Assembly: GCF_900112005.1 (NCBI RefSeq)
Contig: NZ_FOKK01000004.1
Location: forward strand, 1 to 64,000
Source: Algoriphagus aquimarinus
Lineage (GTDB): Bacteria > Bacteroidota > Bacteroidia > Cytophagales > Cyclobacteriaceae
Length of the DNA: 64,000 bases
Direction: 5' to 3'
Position 1 is the stretch's first letter. The number at the start of each line of letters is the position of its first letter. Under the pieces are notes generated by a model that was not told where the DNA came from, ran no database searches, and worked only from the letters and a program-made list of their open reading frames with translations. Positions 54,631-63,582 of the stretch are shown one piece after another. The position numbers and the translations under genes are program-made.

Positions 54631-56475
54631 ATGAAGCTTGAAAAGATCTTGGATAAACTCAGTTCAATTGAGAAAAATTCGTTCATTAAAATAATTGATA
54701 ACATCATATCCAAAAGCAAGGAGAAGAGTAAAGAGATTGAAAAAATCCTTGCGCCGGACAATAAGGGTTTGAAAACAGTGGACAACCAAAACATCTCGAA
54801 GATTTTTGACTTGACTTCAGACGAGTTTACTGAATATGTTCAATGCGAGTTTCAAGAAGTAAATTCCCAGCTTGATATCCTGATAGATATCATCATAAGG
54901 GATGGTAACTGCATCATGCGTCAGGATTGGTTTTCACGACTATATGAAGCTGAACTCAAAGTGATCAATGGGAAAATCAAAGCTTTGTCAGTAGATTTTA
55001 AGGATGATAAGTCAGATCTTGGTCCGGAGCGTAAGCGTGATTACAGAATTTATCAAGCTTGTTTGTCGACAGCATTTTTCAATGACGTAGCCAATAACAG
55101 AGAAGCCAAAATAACTGCAGACGAACTTACCATCATTATTACTCTTTCAAAGGAGCTCGGTTTGTCTCAGGAAGAAATCAAATTGATCAATTACTCTATT
55201 CTGGGAGTCAAGAAGATGGAAATTCAGGAAGTTATCAATAATCTTAAAAACATAGGAGTGGTGTTCTATTCCAAAAAAGAAAACACTCTTTTTGTTGCAG
55301 ATGAAATGGTTCGACTATTACGGAAAGTTCGTAATAAAGAGGTTGCGGATAAGTTTTTTAGAAGGACGCTAAAACTGCTTCGTGAACCCATTATCAACAC
55401 GATAGCCAAAAATCATAACCTTGACAGAAAGCTTTCATACACTCAGAAAATTGAAGGTATTATCCATGCAGGAATTTCATTTACTGATTTACTCTTGGAT
55501 GAAATTTACAAGGACGGAACTACACTGACCGATAAGAAGAAAATACTTAATGAGTTATGTGAAAAGGGACTGCAGATTCCAAATCTGAGAGGTAGTACAC
55601 TTCAGGAAAAAATAGATAGCCTAATCCAATATTTTGAATCAGTAGAAAAGGATGAAAAAGTAGGGATCTCCGTGGATGGGTATGACAAGCTTTTGACTGA
55701 CCTTCATAAGTCTATTCCTGCTTCGAACAAAGCCATGAAAGAACACTTTGAGCTCCAGGATGAATATGTATTAGATGCAGAGTTTTTACTCGATTATAAC
55801 ATCAAGCCACGTGATATATTAGATCTTATCGAAAAAACTGATCTCGACAAGTTCAAGAAAGACCATGGGGTAAAGCTTAGAGGAGATGATATTCTTAATA
55901 TACTAGAGCACTATAAAGATGTGGAAAATCTCTATCTGGAGAATTACGAAAATGTAGGCTACCGAAACTATAACCAGCTGAAGGAGAATGGAATTCAGAT
56001 CCGTGAGAGCGAATTGGGTGTCAAATTCGAAGAACTTACAAAAGTGATTTTTGAGGGTTTAGGATTTAATGTGGATGAGAAGTTTCGTCAAGAGCTGAAT
56101 ACACAGAAAGACCTCATGGATATTCTGATTAATTTGGGAAATAAGGAAGTAATAATTGTAGAGTGTAAGACGAGCAAAGAAAGCGGATACAATAAATTCA
56201 GTACAGTTTCCCGCCAGTTGAAATCTTACCAGAATATTGCTCTGAAAAACAACCTCCGGATCGTGAAGATCCTGTTGGTTGCTCCTGAGTTTAGTGATGA
56301 TTTTGTGACTGACTGTGAAATGGATGTGGATATGAATCTCTCCTTACTTACAGCCTCTACCTTGCTGTCTATATATGAAGCATTTAAAAATTCAAAGTAT
56401 ATGACATTTCCTCATGTGCTCTTTCGGGATGTGGTGATTAATCAGGAACGGATAGTAAAGGCATTGAGTAAGTAA
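54631..56475 (+). CDS. Large protein with C-terminal PD-(D/E)XK nuclease-like domain
   Basis: 614 residues without signal or membrane segments. The N-terminal ~450 residues are helical; one section (NNREAKITADELTIIITLSKELGLSQEEIKL) resembles TerB-like helical domains. The C-terminal ~140 residues carry a restriction-endonuclease-like core: Asp494/Asp497 in KDLMDILI, then EVIIVECKTSKES with Glu511-x-Lys513, followed by a helix and strand. The pattern suggests a DNA nuclease, possibly of defence type (Mrr-like), but the domain assignment is by eye. It stands alone between terminators. Confidence 0.6.
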   Translation: MKLEKILDKLSSIEKNSFIKIIDNIISKSKEKSKEIEKILAPDNKGLKTVDNQNISKIFDLTSDEFTEYVQCEFQEVNSQLDILIDIIIRDGNCIMRQDWFSRLYEAELKVINGKIKALSVDFKDDKSDLGPERKRDYRIYQACLSTAFFNDVANNREAKITADELTIIITLSKELGLSQEEIKLINYSILGVKKMEIQEVINNLKNIGVVFYSKKENTLFVADEMVRLLRKVRNKEVADKFFRRTLKLLREPIINTIAKNHNLDRKLSYTQKIEGIIHAGISFTDLLLDEIYKDGTTLTDKKKILNELCEKGLQIPNLRGSTLQEKIDSLIQYFESVEKDEKVGISVDGYDKLLTDLHKSIPASNKAMKEHFELQDEYVLDAEFLLDYNIKPRDILDLIEKTDLDKFKKDHGVKLRGDDILNILEHYKDVENLYLENYENVGYRNYNQLKENGIQIRESELGVKFEELTKVIFEGLGFNVDEKFRQELNTQKDLMDILINLGNKEVIIVECKTSKESGYNKFSTVSRQLKSYQNIALKNNLRIVKILLVAPEFSDDFVTDCEMDVDMNLSLLTASTLLSIYEAFKNSKYMTFPHVLFRDVVINQERIVKALSK

Positions 56476-57182
56476 TAAAATGGTTGATAGTCAACTTAAA
56501 ACTTTATTACTTTAATAACAGCTAGCGAATTTATTCCCTGTTTAAATAATTAGGTATTATATAATGATTTCAAATCCGACTGTTACCCTAAATCTTGATT
56601 TTCTACCAGGGATTAATTACTTGCTTTTTCATGCACATATTCCCGTAATACGGAAGGTCATTGTTAATAATTCCTCTCCGGTTTTTGTTTCCAGCTGATT
56701 GGTGGAATTCTAATTGTCTAATCAACTTTGGACGCGATCAGTAGTGCAGATTAGGTTTTATTTATCTGATTTTTAATTCTTTACGCTATTAAAATTGCTG
56801 TAGAAATCGGTATTTTTTGATTTCTGATAGATACCTCTAAATTCGTCTAATTTTTAATTTGGATCTTATTGTCCTCAGTTTCCTAGCTATTATGAATTAT
56901 GATTGACAAGGTATTTCAGCTAGGTTATTATTCTGTAAATCTTTCTAATTCAGTAACCATTTTGGGGCAGTGTTATCTTTAGGTGTCTTTATAGCAGAAA
57001 AATAGAGAAATTTGGGAAAGTGTCATCAGTTTGATTAGCTGTAAGCTATTGTTAATGAAGGGTTTATTTTGAATTTTCTAACAGGAATATTCTAGACGTA
57101 AGAATTTTTAAATAGCATTCGAAAATCACTTGCAAATCGATTTTTTATTCATGTAACTTGCAGACATTTCCTGGATAAAAAG
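56476..57182. other. Long non-coding gap
   Basis: About 700 A/T-rich bases with many T-runs and short poly-A stretches. No gene, tRNA or clear repeat is visible. A weak -33/-7-like pair (TTGCAA... TAACTTGC) lies just before the small gene at 57183. Confidence 0.35.
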
Positions 57183-57527
57183 ATGTATAAAAAGCTTATT
57201 ACGTACTTTCTTGGCCTAATTTGGCTCGTGAGTCTATTCGCTTTTATGTCATTTCAGCCTGATTCTGAACATAGCAGAACTGGAGAGCGGAGATTAGTGA
57301 CAGTACAGGAATCTGTATCTCCTGCAGTTTATTTCTTCGGTTCCAACTACAGTCCAAAGACTCCACCGTTTTGCATTGATTGGTCTGTTTGGTCTAAGTT
57401 TAATTCGACCTGGATTCCATTTGAAGTTGAGGTTGGAGAGGCTTTTCTTCATTCTTCATTTTTTAAAAAGTCGCTTCCTTTATTTGATGTAAAGGAGACT
57501 TTTATCCATTTTTTCTATACCTGGTAG
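57183..57527 (+). CDS. Hypothetical small exported protein
   Basis: 114 residues with a signal or anchor segment (LITYFLGLIWLVSLFAFMSF). The rest is Phe- and Ser-rich with a single FCIDWSVWS segment. No family is recognised. The weak hairpin after it (TGAGCC/GGCTCA) is a possible terminator. The gene is supported mainly by a good start and hydrophobic signal, so confidence is moderate. Confidence 0.45.
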   Translation: MYKKLITYFLGLIWLVSLFAFMSFQPDSEHSRTGERRLVTVQESVSPAVYFFGSNYSPKTPPFCIDWSVWSKFNSTWIPFEVEVGEAFLHSSFFKKSLPLFDVKETFIHFFYTW

Positions 57528-57595
57528 GGGTATAAAAAAGCCATGAGCCTTTAACTGGCTCAGTACTCTTTTTACATACCCTTACTATCATCACA

Positions 57596-58087
57596 ATGTT
57601 TGAAATTGAACCTGTGACATTACTCATGTCATGCTTACTGATGTGCGCATTTAGCGTACCGTTCATTTATAATGGACAAAAAAATAAGAAGATAACCAAA
57701 GCCCTGATGGCAAAACTAGTTGATCTTGCCAAGTTTCAGGGAGCTAACCCTACCGAGATAGAAAGCTGGAGATTCCGCTATGCCTTGGGCTTGGATGTTA
57801 AGCATAATGTGCTAACCTATTTGCGTCAAGATACTGAAAGTCTGAGCTATAATTTGAATTTATCAGAGTTTAAAGCAGTCAAACTTATTAAGAAATATCA
57901 GGAGGTAAATGGTAAACCCCAGACTCAAAAACTGCCGGAATACGTTGCCTTGGAGCTTATTCCGGTTGCTTCAGGTGCGCAAGTGATCAGTTTGGAAATC
58001 TATGATGGTGAGCTGTATTCAGATCTGATGGGAGAGACTGTTATAGCCGAAAAGTGGGTTGGTATTTTGAATAAACAATTGAATTAA
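57596..58087 (+). CDS. Hypothetical membrane-anchored protein
   Basis: 163 residues: an N-terminal membrane helix (VTLLMSCLLMCAFSVPFIYNG), then a soluble domain with ESWRFRYALGLDVKHNVLTYL, a strand-rich EFKAVKLI region and VALELIPVASGAQVISLEIY. No known family. It ends in a hairpin (AAGGGTG/CACCCTT) that separates it from the transporter. Confidence 0.55.
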   Translation: MFEIEPVTLLMSCLLMCAFSVPFIYNGQKNKKITKALMAKLVDLAKFQGANPTEIESWRFRYALGLDVKHNVLTYLRQDTESLSYNLNLSEFKAVKLIKKYQEVNGKPQTQKLPEYVALELIPVASGAQVISLEIYDGELYSDLMGETVIAEKWVGILNKQLN

Positions 58088-58095
58088 ATCTAATC

Positions 58096-58119
58096 AAGGG
58101 TGTCCGCATGGGCACCCTT
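58096..58119 (+). terminator. Hairpin between small membrane gene and NSS transporter
   Basis: AAGGGTGTCC pairs with GGGCACCCTT around GCAT with one mismatch. A short T-rich stretch follows. It lies before the transporter start at 58138 and supports that start over the ATG at 58108, which sits inside the stem. Confidence 0.65.
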
Positions 58120-58137
58120 ATTTTCTTGGTAAATTAT

Positions 58138-59796
58138 ATGGGAAAGCAAAGCGATTCCTGGGGCTCTAGGACAGGACTGATTCTTGCCATGGCAGGTAAT
58201 GCAGTTGGACTTGGTAATTTTTTAAGGTTTCCAGTTCAGGCCGTCCAAAATGGAGGAGGAGCATTCATCATTCCGTACCTGGTCTGTTTTGTACTGATGG
58301 GCATTCCCTTGCTCTTTACAGAATGGTCTATAGGAAGGTTTGGTGGTAAGCATGGTAACCATAGCACTCCCTATATTCTGGATTCCATGAGTAAAAGCTC
58401 TTGGTGGAAATACATAGGCGTCTTTGGGATTTTTACCAACGTAGCTGTAGTAGCCTATTATACTTACATAGAATCCTGGACTTTTATATATGTAATACAC
58501 ACAGTACTTGGGACATTTACCCAAATGTCTCAAGCAGACGTCAGCGGGTTCTTTGTACACTATGTCAACTTGAGTGGCTCAAATTTTGGCATTCCCTTCC
58601 TTCCTGTTCTTGTCTATGTTTTGGTTTTGGGTATCAATATATATATCCTGTCTACTGGACTTGGCGGTATTGAGAAAGTAGCCAAAATAGGAATGCCACT
58701 TCTCATTATATTCGGAGCAGTACTAGCTTTCAAAGGATGGACTATGGGCGCCGAAAATGCATCTCCTTCTTTTCCGAATGCAAATGCCTGGGATGGAATC
58801 AATTTCCTATGGACCCCACAATATAGTTCCCTGTTAGATCCAAAAGTTTGGCTTGCAGCAGCAGGACAGATATTTTTTACCTTATCTGTGGGAATGGGCT
58901 CTATTCAATGCTATGCTTCCTATTTAAAGGAAAACGAAGATCTAGCACTGAATTCCCTCACTTCAGGTTTTACCAATGAGTTGGTGGAAATTGTACTGGG
59001 AAGCGCCATAGTTATCCCCATAGCTGCAGGCTTTCTTGGCCTAGACTGGGTGATCGAAAATGCCGGTTTCGGTATGGCTTTTCAAACAATGCCTTACCTG
59101 TTTGTGCAGTGGGGGGAAGTGTTCGGTGCTATAGCAGGTATTTGTTGGTTTGGTCTACTTTTCTTTGCCGGGATCACTTCATCACTCGCTATGGGAACTC
59201 CCTGGATGGGATTCATGCAGGATGAGTTTGGCTGGGGCAAAGCTAAAGGAGCCCTCAGCTTTGGTGTACTCGCATTGGTGATGGGATTGCCTACCATTCT
59301 TTTTTATCAATATGGATATTTTGATGAATACGATTACTGGGCAGGAACAGTGAGTCTAGTGGTTTTTGCCCTGTTGGAAATGATTTTATTTACCTGGGTT
59401 TTTGGGATGGATAAAGGTTGGTCGGAACTGAATCGAGGAGCAGATATACGCATTCCAGTTGCATACAAATGGATCATGAAATACATTACTCCAATACTAT
59501 TGTTGCTGGTTCTCACGGCTGCATTGATCACACCTCAGGGAAATGATTGGGCTGGAGCTATTTCAGGCTTAGTAAACGGAGGGGGTTGGGAGCTTGACTC
59601 GGGGTCTCTGATTTCAAAGGTTTCTCATGAAGAATTAAAACTTCTCCTGATAAATGATCCGGAGAATGCTTTGGTGTACACTAATAAAATTTTCTTCTCA
59701 TCTCTGGCAAGAATCCAACTGGTTGCCCTGTTTTTATTCATCGCTGGGTTGGTGTGGTATTCAGGTGTCAAACGTAAATCACTTTCCCATGAATAG
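58138..59796 (+). CDS. Sodium-dependent neurotransmitter:sodium symporter (NSS/LeuT family)
   Basis: About 552 residues from ATG 58138 (an upstream ATG at 58108 lies in the terminator stem). The first helix motif GNAVGLGNFLRFPVQAVQNGG is the LeuT Na+/substrate-binding signature; twelve hydrophobic segments follow. It imports amino acids or similar solutes with Na+. The last codons overlap a tiny membrane gene (59789), as in MetP/MetS systems. Substrate unknown. Confidence 0.93.
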   Translation: MGKQSDSWGSRTGLILAMAGNAVGLGNFLRFPVQAVQNGGGAFIIPYLVCFVLMGIPLLFTEWSIGRFGGKHGNHSTPYILDSMSKSSWWKYIGVFGIFTNVAVVAYYTYIESWTFIYVIHTVLGTFTQMSQADVSGFFVHYVNLSGSNFGIPFLPVLVYVLVLGINIYILSTGLGGIEKVAKIGMPLLIIFGAVLAFKGWTMGAENASPSFPNANAWDGINFLWTPQYSSLLDPKVWLAAAGQIFFTLSVGMGSIQCYASYLKENEDLALNSLTSGFTNELVEIVLGSAIVIPIAAGFLGLDWVIENAGFGMAFQTMPYLFVQWGEVFGAIAGICWFGLLFFAGITSSLAMGTPWMGFMQDEFGWGKAKGALSFGVLALVMGLPTILFYQYGYFDEYDYWAGTVSLVVFALLEMILFTWVFGMDKGWSELNRGADIRIPVAYKWIMKYITPILLLLVLTAALITPQGNDWAGAISGLVNGGGWELDSGSLISKVSHEELKLLLINDPENALVYTNKIFFSSLARIQLVALFLFIAGLVWYSGVKRKSLSHE

Positions 59797-59893
59797 TTCA
59801 GCCTTAATTCTCAGTATTACAGTTCAGCTGTTGGTGGTCTTGTTTACAGCTTATTGCTTTTACCAAGTGTTGAAGAAGCCCAAGTCAAATTGA
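59789..59893 (+). CDS. MetS-like NSS transporter small subunit
   Basis: A 34-residue protein (MNSSALILSITVQLLVVLFTAYCFYQVL plus KKPKSN), one membrane helix and a basic tail. Its ATG overlaps the transporter stop by 8 bases, which implies translational coupling. The size, position and topology match MetS-type small subunits of NSS transporters (known in Corynebacterium MetP/MetS). It is shorter than most gene callers accept. Identity is inferred from topology and context. Confidence 0.6.
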   Translation: MNSSALILSITVQLLVVLFTAYCFYQVLKKPKSN

Positions 59894-60189
59894 AGTATAT
59901 GTGTATACGCTTTAATGCATGTATTTTATAGTAATGCATGAAGTTCAAATTTGGCAATTCACTCCGCTGCGGCGGGTAAGGGGGATTTTTTACCATTAAA
60001 ACCATGTAGAATTCTAGTACTTAAATTCATGCGGATATACCTATTAAAAATGACACATGGTATTTTATTAATCAGGTACAAACAAGTGTTTGTAGAGTTA
60101 AACTCTTTGTGTTTAGCGACTATTTTACTTTCAAAGTTTTAATCAATCCCGTCGAAAAAATGGGCAAAATCTACTTCTCTTAGCATACA

Positions 60190-61158
60190 ATGCATTTACA
60201 ACAGGTCATCCCTTTGATCGCCTTCATTTTGGCAACTTATTCTGTTATAGGTAATGATGTCATTCAGACATTAGGAACATTTCTTACGTCTAATCATAAA
60301 AAGAAATGGTGGGTTTTGTGGTTCTATGCAGGCTCCATTTTAACCATAGTACTGGTTTACGGTTGGATTACTCATCAGGGAGACGTTTCCTATGGTAGGC
60401 TGAACATGATTCCACTTCCGGAGAACATGCCTTATTGGTATATAATCCCGCCTATAGTTTTGATCATTCTTACCAGGTTTGGTCTTCCGGTTAGTACCAC
60501 TTTTATGATCTTAAGTGTGTTTTCATCCCAGGCCGTTATTGAAAAGATGATCCTTAAGTCCGTTTTGGGATACGCATTAGCATTTGTTTTTGCCTTTGCG
60601 ATTTATCTTTTGATAGCAAAACGATTTGAGTCAAAAGAAAGCATTTCCAGATCAGAGAAAGACAAAGCAAAAAAAGGCTGGCTGGTAGCACAATGGCTGT
60701 CTACTGGTTTGCTATGGTCGCAATGGTTGGTACAGGATTTTGCCAATCTCTATGTGTATTTACCTAGGCAATTGACTTTGATAGAATTGGTCACTTCCTT
60801 AATCATTATTTTGGTTCTAATGGCTCATCTCTTTAGATCCAGAGGCGGTAAGATTCAGGAAATTGTTCATTCTAAATCCAACACTCAGCATATTCGTTCG
60901 GCAACCTTTATAGATCTTACCTATGCCATCGTATTGTTTCTGTTTACAGAGTTGAGCAGCGTACCCATGAGCACCACTTGGGTATTTATCGGGATTTTGG
61001 CCGGTCGTGAAATTGCGATCAGTTACCGTCTCAACAAAAACGAAATCGGTAATTCCAGAAAACAAATATTTAGGGACTTATATAAAGTCAATATAGGATT
61101 GATTGTAAGTATTTTGCTGGCTTATGCAGTTGGAATGTTAAACGTAATGGAAGTATAG
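60190..61158 (+). CDS. PiT-family phosphate permease-like protein
   Basis: 322 residues with about eight to ten membrane segments. GNDVIQTLGTFL near the N-terminus and LPVSTTFMIL and SSVPMSTTWVFIGILAGREIAI in each half are the repeat signatures of inorganic phosphate (PiT) transporters, though the protein is shorter than typical PiT members (450+ residues). Na+ or H+ coupled phosphate or sulfate transport is likely; exact substrate unproven. The 296-base gap before it holds nothing recognisable. Confidence 0.75.
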   Translation: MHLQQVIPLIAFILATYSVIGNDVIQTLGTFLTSNHKKKWWVLWFYAGSILTIVLVYGWITHQGDVSYGRLNMIPLPENMPYWYIIPPIVLIILTRFGLPVSTTFMILSVFSSQAVIEKMILKSVLGYALAFVFAFAIYLLIAKRFESKESISRSEKDKAKKGWLVAQWLSTGLLWSQWLVQDFANLYVYLPRQLTLIELVTSLIIILVLMAHLFRSRGGKIQEIVHSKSNTQHIRSATFIDLTYAIVLFLFTELSSVPMSTTWVFIGILAGREIAISYRLNKNEIGNSRKQIFRDLYKVNIGLIVSILLAYAVGMLNVMEV

Positions 61159-61368
61159 TAGGCGCGTATTTAATCTCAGACAAAGCTTTTTGTGTCAATA
61201 GGGAATGTTTCCTTGCATTGGAATGACTGGCTTTTCCCTTGCTCATTTAGGGGAAGGCGTTGATTTTTGGGCTAAAGTTTCATACAGACTCCACCTGTTT
61301 CAGTTTGTATCTAACTTTTTCATGTTCACGCCTAACATATTCTAATAACTACAAATAAGAAAAAACAT

Positions 61369-61401
61369 AAAGCCCTATAAACATGATGATTATAGGGCTT
61401 T
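61369..61401. terminator. Strong bidirectional hairpin
   Basis: AAAGCCCTATAA pairs perfectly with TTATAGGGCTTT around a 9-base loop. On the minus strand a T-run follows (TATGTTTTTTC), so it is a better terminator for the leftward direction, for example for the Fic gene transcript at 61635. It also follows the PiT gene. Confidence 0.7.
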
Positions 61402-61490
61402 AATTGAATTTCTATTGATTTGTTCTGTTTGGAGGATTATTTGCCGATACAGAAAGTGTAGTTATTTGTTAGTCAGTATGTTAACGTTAT

Positions 61491-61512
61491 TTCGGTACAA
61501 ATTCGGTACAAA
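61491..61512. repeat. Tandem direct repeat TTCGGTACAAA
   Basis: Two adjacent copies of an 11-base sequence. It lies in the 476-base gap (61159-61634) that otherwise holds only the hairpin. It may be a binding or recombination site, but no integrase gene is next to it. Confidence 0.5.
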
Positions 61513-61634
61513 AATCTGTAATTATCGAATTTTGTAGGCTTATTTCAATAAAAAATTTAACTTTTCAATGGTGGATAATTTTCAAAGTTGACACCCACAT
61601 CTGGCTTATCTTAATTATTGATTTACTTGAAGTT

Positions 61635-63176
61635 TCAATTCCCAAATATCAAACTATATTCTTTCTCAATCTCTAAGACCTCATTAGAGGAGAGGTCTTT
61701 AAACTCCTTAGTTTTTGCCCGACTTGAAAGTTTTCCGTTGTTCTGCTCCAAAAACCTTAATAAGAGCGCAACCATATCGTCGGGCATTTCGAAAGTCTCG
61801 TCGGCAAAATTTTTAAACTCCTCAAATTTTGTCAGATAGTCAACCTCCTCAGGCAAGATGTTTTCGATGGTATCTTTTACACATTTATATAGAAACTCCA
61901 CCTGTCTTGTTGCGTCAAAGTAACGGTAATAGTCTATGGTTTCATTAAGTACTTCTAGATTATGATCTTTGGTTTCTTTCCACTCGATCAAATCCAATAG
62001 TGGAATAGAGTAGGATTCCAACACTGATCGATAATCTGATATGCTATCAAGAATAGCTGCAGAAATTGGAAAAATCAGACCTTGCTTAGAAAATTGTTTC
62101 TTTGCCAATACATGATGGATCAAGTATCGGTGGATACGACCATTTCCATCGACAAATGGGTGAATAAATACAAATCCAAAGGCGATAACTGCAGCTGCCA
62201 TAATAGGGTCGGTATCATCCAATAGTAAAAGGCGGTTTGATTCCATGAGTCCAGTCATCAAAGATTCAATGTCTTGAGGCTTTGCAGAAATGTGATCGGG
62301 TAGTGGAGAGAATGTATCCTTATCTCGTTCTCCCACAAATCCACCTTTTTTACGGTAGCCCATCTCAATAAACCGTGTATTCTCAATAACTAGTTGCTGT
62401 AATCGGCAAAGCTCTTCATGACTAAGGTCTTTTACTCCCGCCTGACCAATCGCCTGACTCCATCGTGCTGCCCTTTTACTTTTAGGGCTTTCACCTTCAA
62501 TCGTGAAAGATGCCTTGGAATCCTTTAACAAAAGAAAGGCAGCAGCTCTTTGTAAGATACTCTTCCGGATACCTTTTAAATACTGATCGTTTAATCTGAC
62601 AAAATCCTGAGATGCGTACTCTTTAATTTTTTTGCTTTTACGCACCAAAGGACAAAAGTTGACTGTACCAGGCAGGTTATTGACAATACGATGTCTGGGT
62701 GACTTTTCTCCTTTTGACAAACTGAATTGTAGCTTATCATCAAGAAGGGTCACATAGTTTTTAATGATTAAGTCAGGTATAGGGAGCTTTTTTTCCATTA
62801 ACCATTCATATAGAAACCAAATTCTGCGGGAATATTGCCCGGTTACCTCTATGGAAAGTAGCTCGAGAATTTCTCTTTCACTTAGTTTTTCAAATAGTTT
62901 TTTGAGTATTAACAAATTGATTCCTTCATATTTTAAAGCAAATACGAGATGGTGGTAGCAGCTTTCCTCTGGTTGGTATCGGGGAGTGAAAACCATCCAG
63001 GCTTCAGTTTGATAAGTTTTATGTTTTATGTTTATCAGTGCGATCACTTCAGGAATCGGAGTCTCCAATCCATAGTGTTCAATAATAGCTGGATAGCCGA
63101 CGATATATCCACTTTCAGGTAGATTTCGGCCATGAAATGTGGGTGTATTAATTGAAAAGGAGGTATTATGATTCAT
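61635..63176 (-). CDS. Fic-family AMP/nucleotidyl-transferase
   Basis: 513 residues. The catalytic motif HPFVDGNGRIHR is complete (about residues 337-348), with the invariant His. About 110 residues earlier, SFTIEGES matches the (S/T)xxxE(G/N) inhibitory motif of class II Fic proteins, so the enzyme is probably auto-inhibited. N-terminal and C-terminal helical regions flank it. Fic enzymes transfer AMP or other nucleotides to Ser/Thr/Tyr of targets; the target is unknown here. It is preceded by four direct repeats in the promoter. Confidence 0.88.
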   Translation of the reverse strand: MNHNTSFSINTPTFHGRNLPESGYIVGYPAIIEHYGLETPIPEVIALINIKHKTYQTEAWMVFTPRYQPEESCYHHLVFALKYEGINLLILKKLFEKLSEREILELLSIEVTGQYSRRIWFLYEWLMEKKLPIPDLIIKNYVTLLDDKLQFSLSKGEKSPRHRIVNNLPGTVNFCPLVRKSKKIKEYASQDFVRLNDQYLKGIRKSILQRAAAFLLLKDSKASFTIEGESPKSKRAARWSQAIGQAGVKDLSHEELCRLQQLVIENTRFIEMGYRKKGGFVGERDKDTFSPLPDHISAKPQDIESLMTGLMESNRLLLLDDTDPIMAAAVIAFGFVFIHPFVDGNGRIHRYLIHHVLAKKQFSKQGLIFPISAAILDSISDYRSVLESYSIPLLDLIEWKETKDHNLEVLNETIDYYRYFDATRQVEFLYKCVKDTIENILPEEVDYLTKFEEFKNFADETFEMPDDMVALLLRFLEQNNGKLSSRAKTKEFKDLSSNEVLEIEKEYSLIFGN

Positions 63177-63181
63177 TCTTC

Positions 63182-63273
63182 ATGAAAAACAGGTTATCCA
63201 AAAATACTAGAAAAACAGGTTATTTATATGAAAAATGGGTAAAAAGATATACTTTTTATGAAAAACAGGTAGA
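63182..63273. promoter_or_regulatory. Four direct repeats upstream of the Fic gene
   Basis: The motif (A)TGAAAAACAGGTTAT recurs at 63182, 63208, 63228 (degenerate) and 63258, in the same direction, spaced 26, 20 and 30 bases. It covers most of the Fic gene's upstream region, so it is a candidate operator array. Confidence 0.55.
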
Positions 63274-63321
63274 TTTTATTGTTGAAAAAATTTTTATGAA
63301 CCAGATTCAGGTTATAACTGT

Positions 63322-63582
63322 CTACAAGTTTGTTGGAGCGCGTCTTTTGGCTTCTGCTAAAATCTCAGCCACGGATTTGTTGGATAGTCCGCTTTCCTCA
63401 CCTTTGATAAGCTCAGTTCGAACCAATTCTTTACCTGCATTTCTTTCACCTTTCCAAAATAGGTTGCTCTTACGCTTTCGTAGATGTTTGGCCCATTCAC
63501 CAGAAACTGTTAGATGCCCTTTTTTCTTATGTGCCATAATTTTGGGTTTTAAGATCCTTTTCTTTATTTCTTTCGCAATCAA
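63322..63582 (-). CDS. Small basic protein, possible antitoxin of a Fic/Doc module
   Basis: 86 residues, highly basic (MAHKKKGHLTVSGEWAKHLRKRKSN...) with a helix-rich tail (SNKSVAEILAEAKRR). No known family is recognised. Its start overlaps the stop of the Doc/RhuM-like fragment (4 bases), so the two are coupled and the pair may be toxin and antitoxin. The start could be the ATG 45 bases further in (MAHKKK). Function is inferred only from position and charge. Confidence 0.5.
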   Translation of the reverse strand: MIAKEIKKRILKPKIMAHKKKGHLTVSGEWAKHLRKRKSNLFWKGERNAGKELVRTELIKGEESGLSNKSVAEILAEAKRRAPTNL

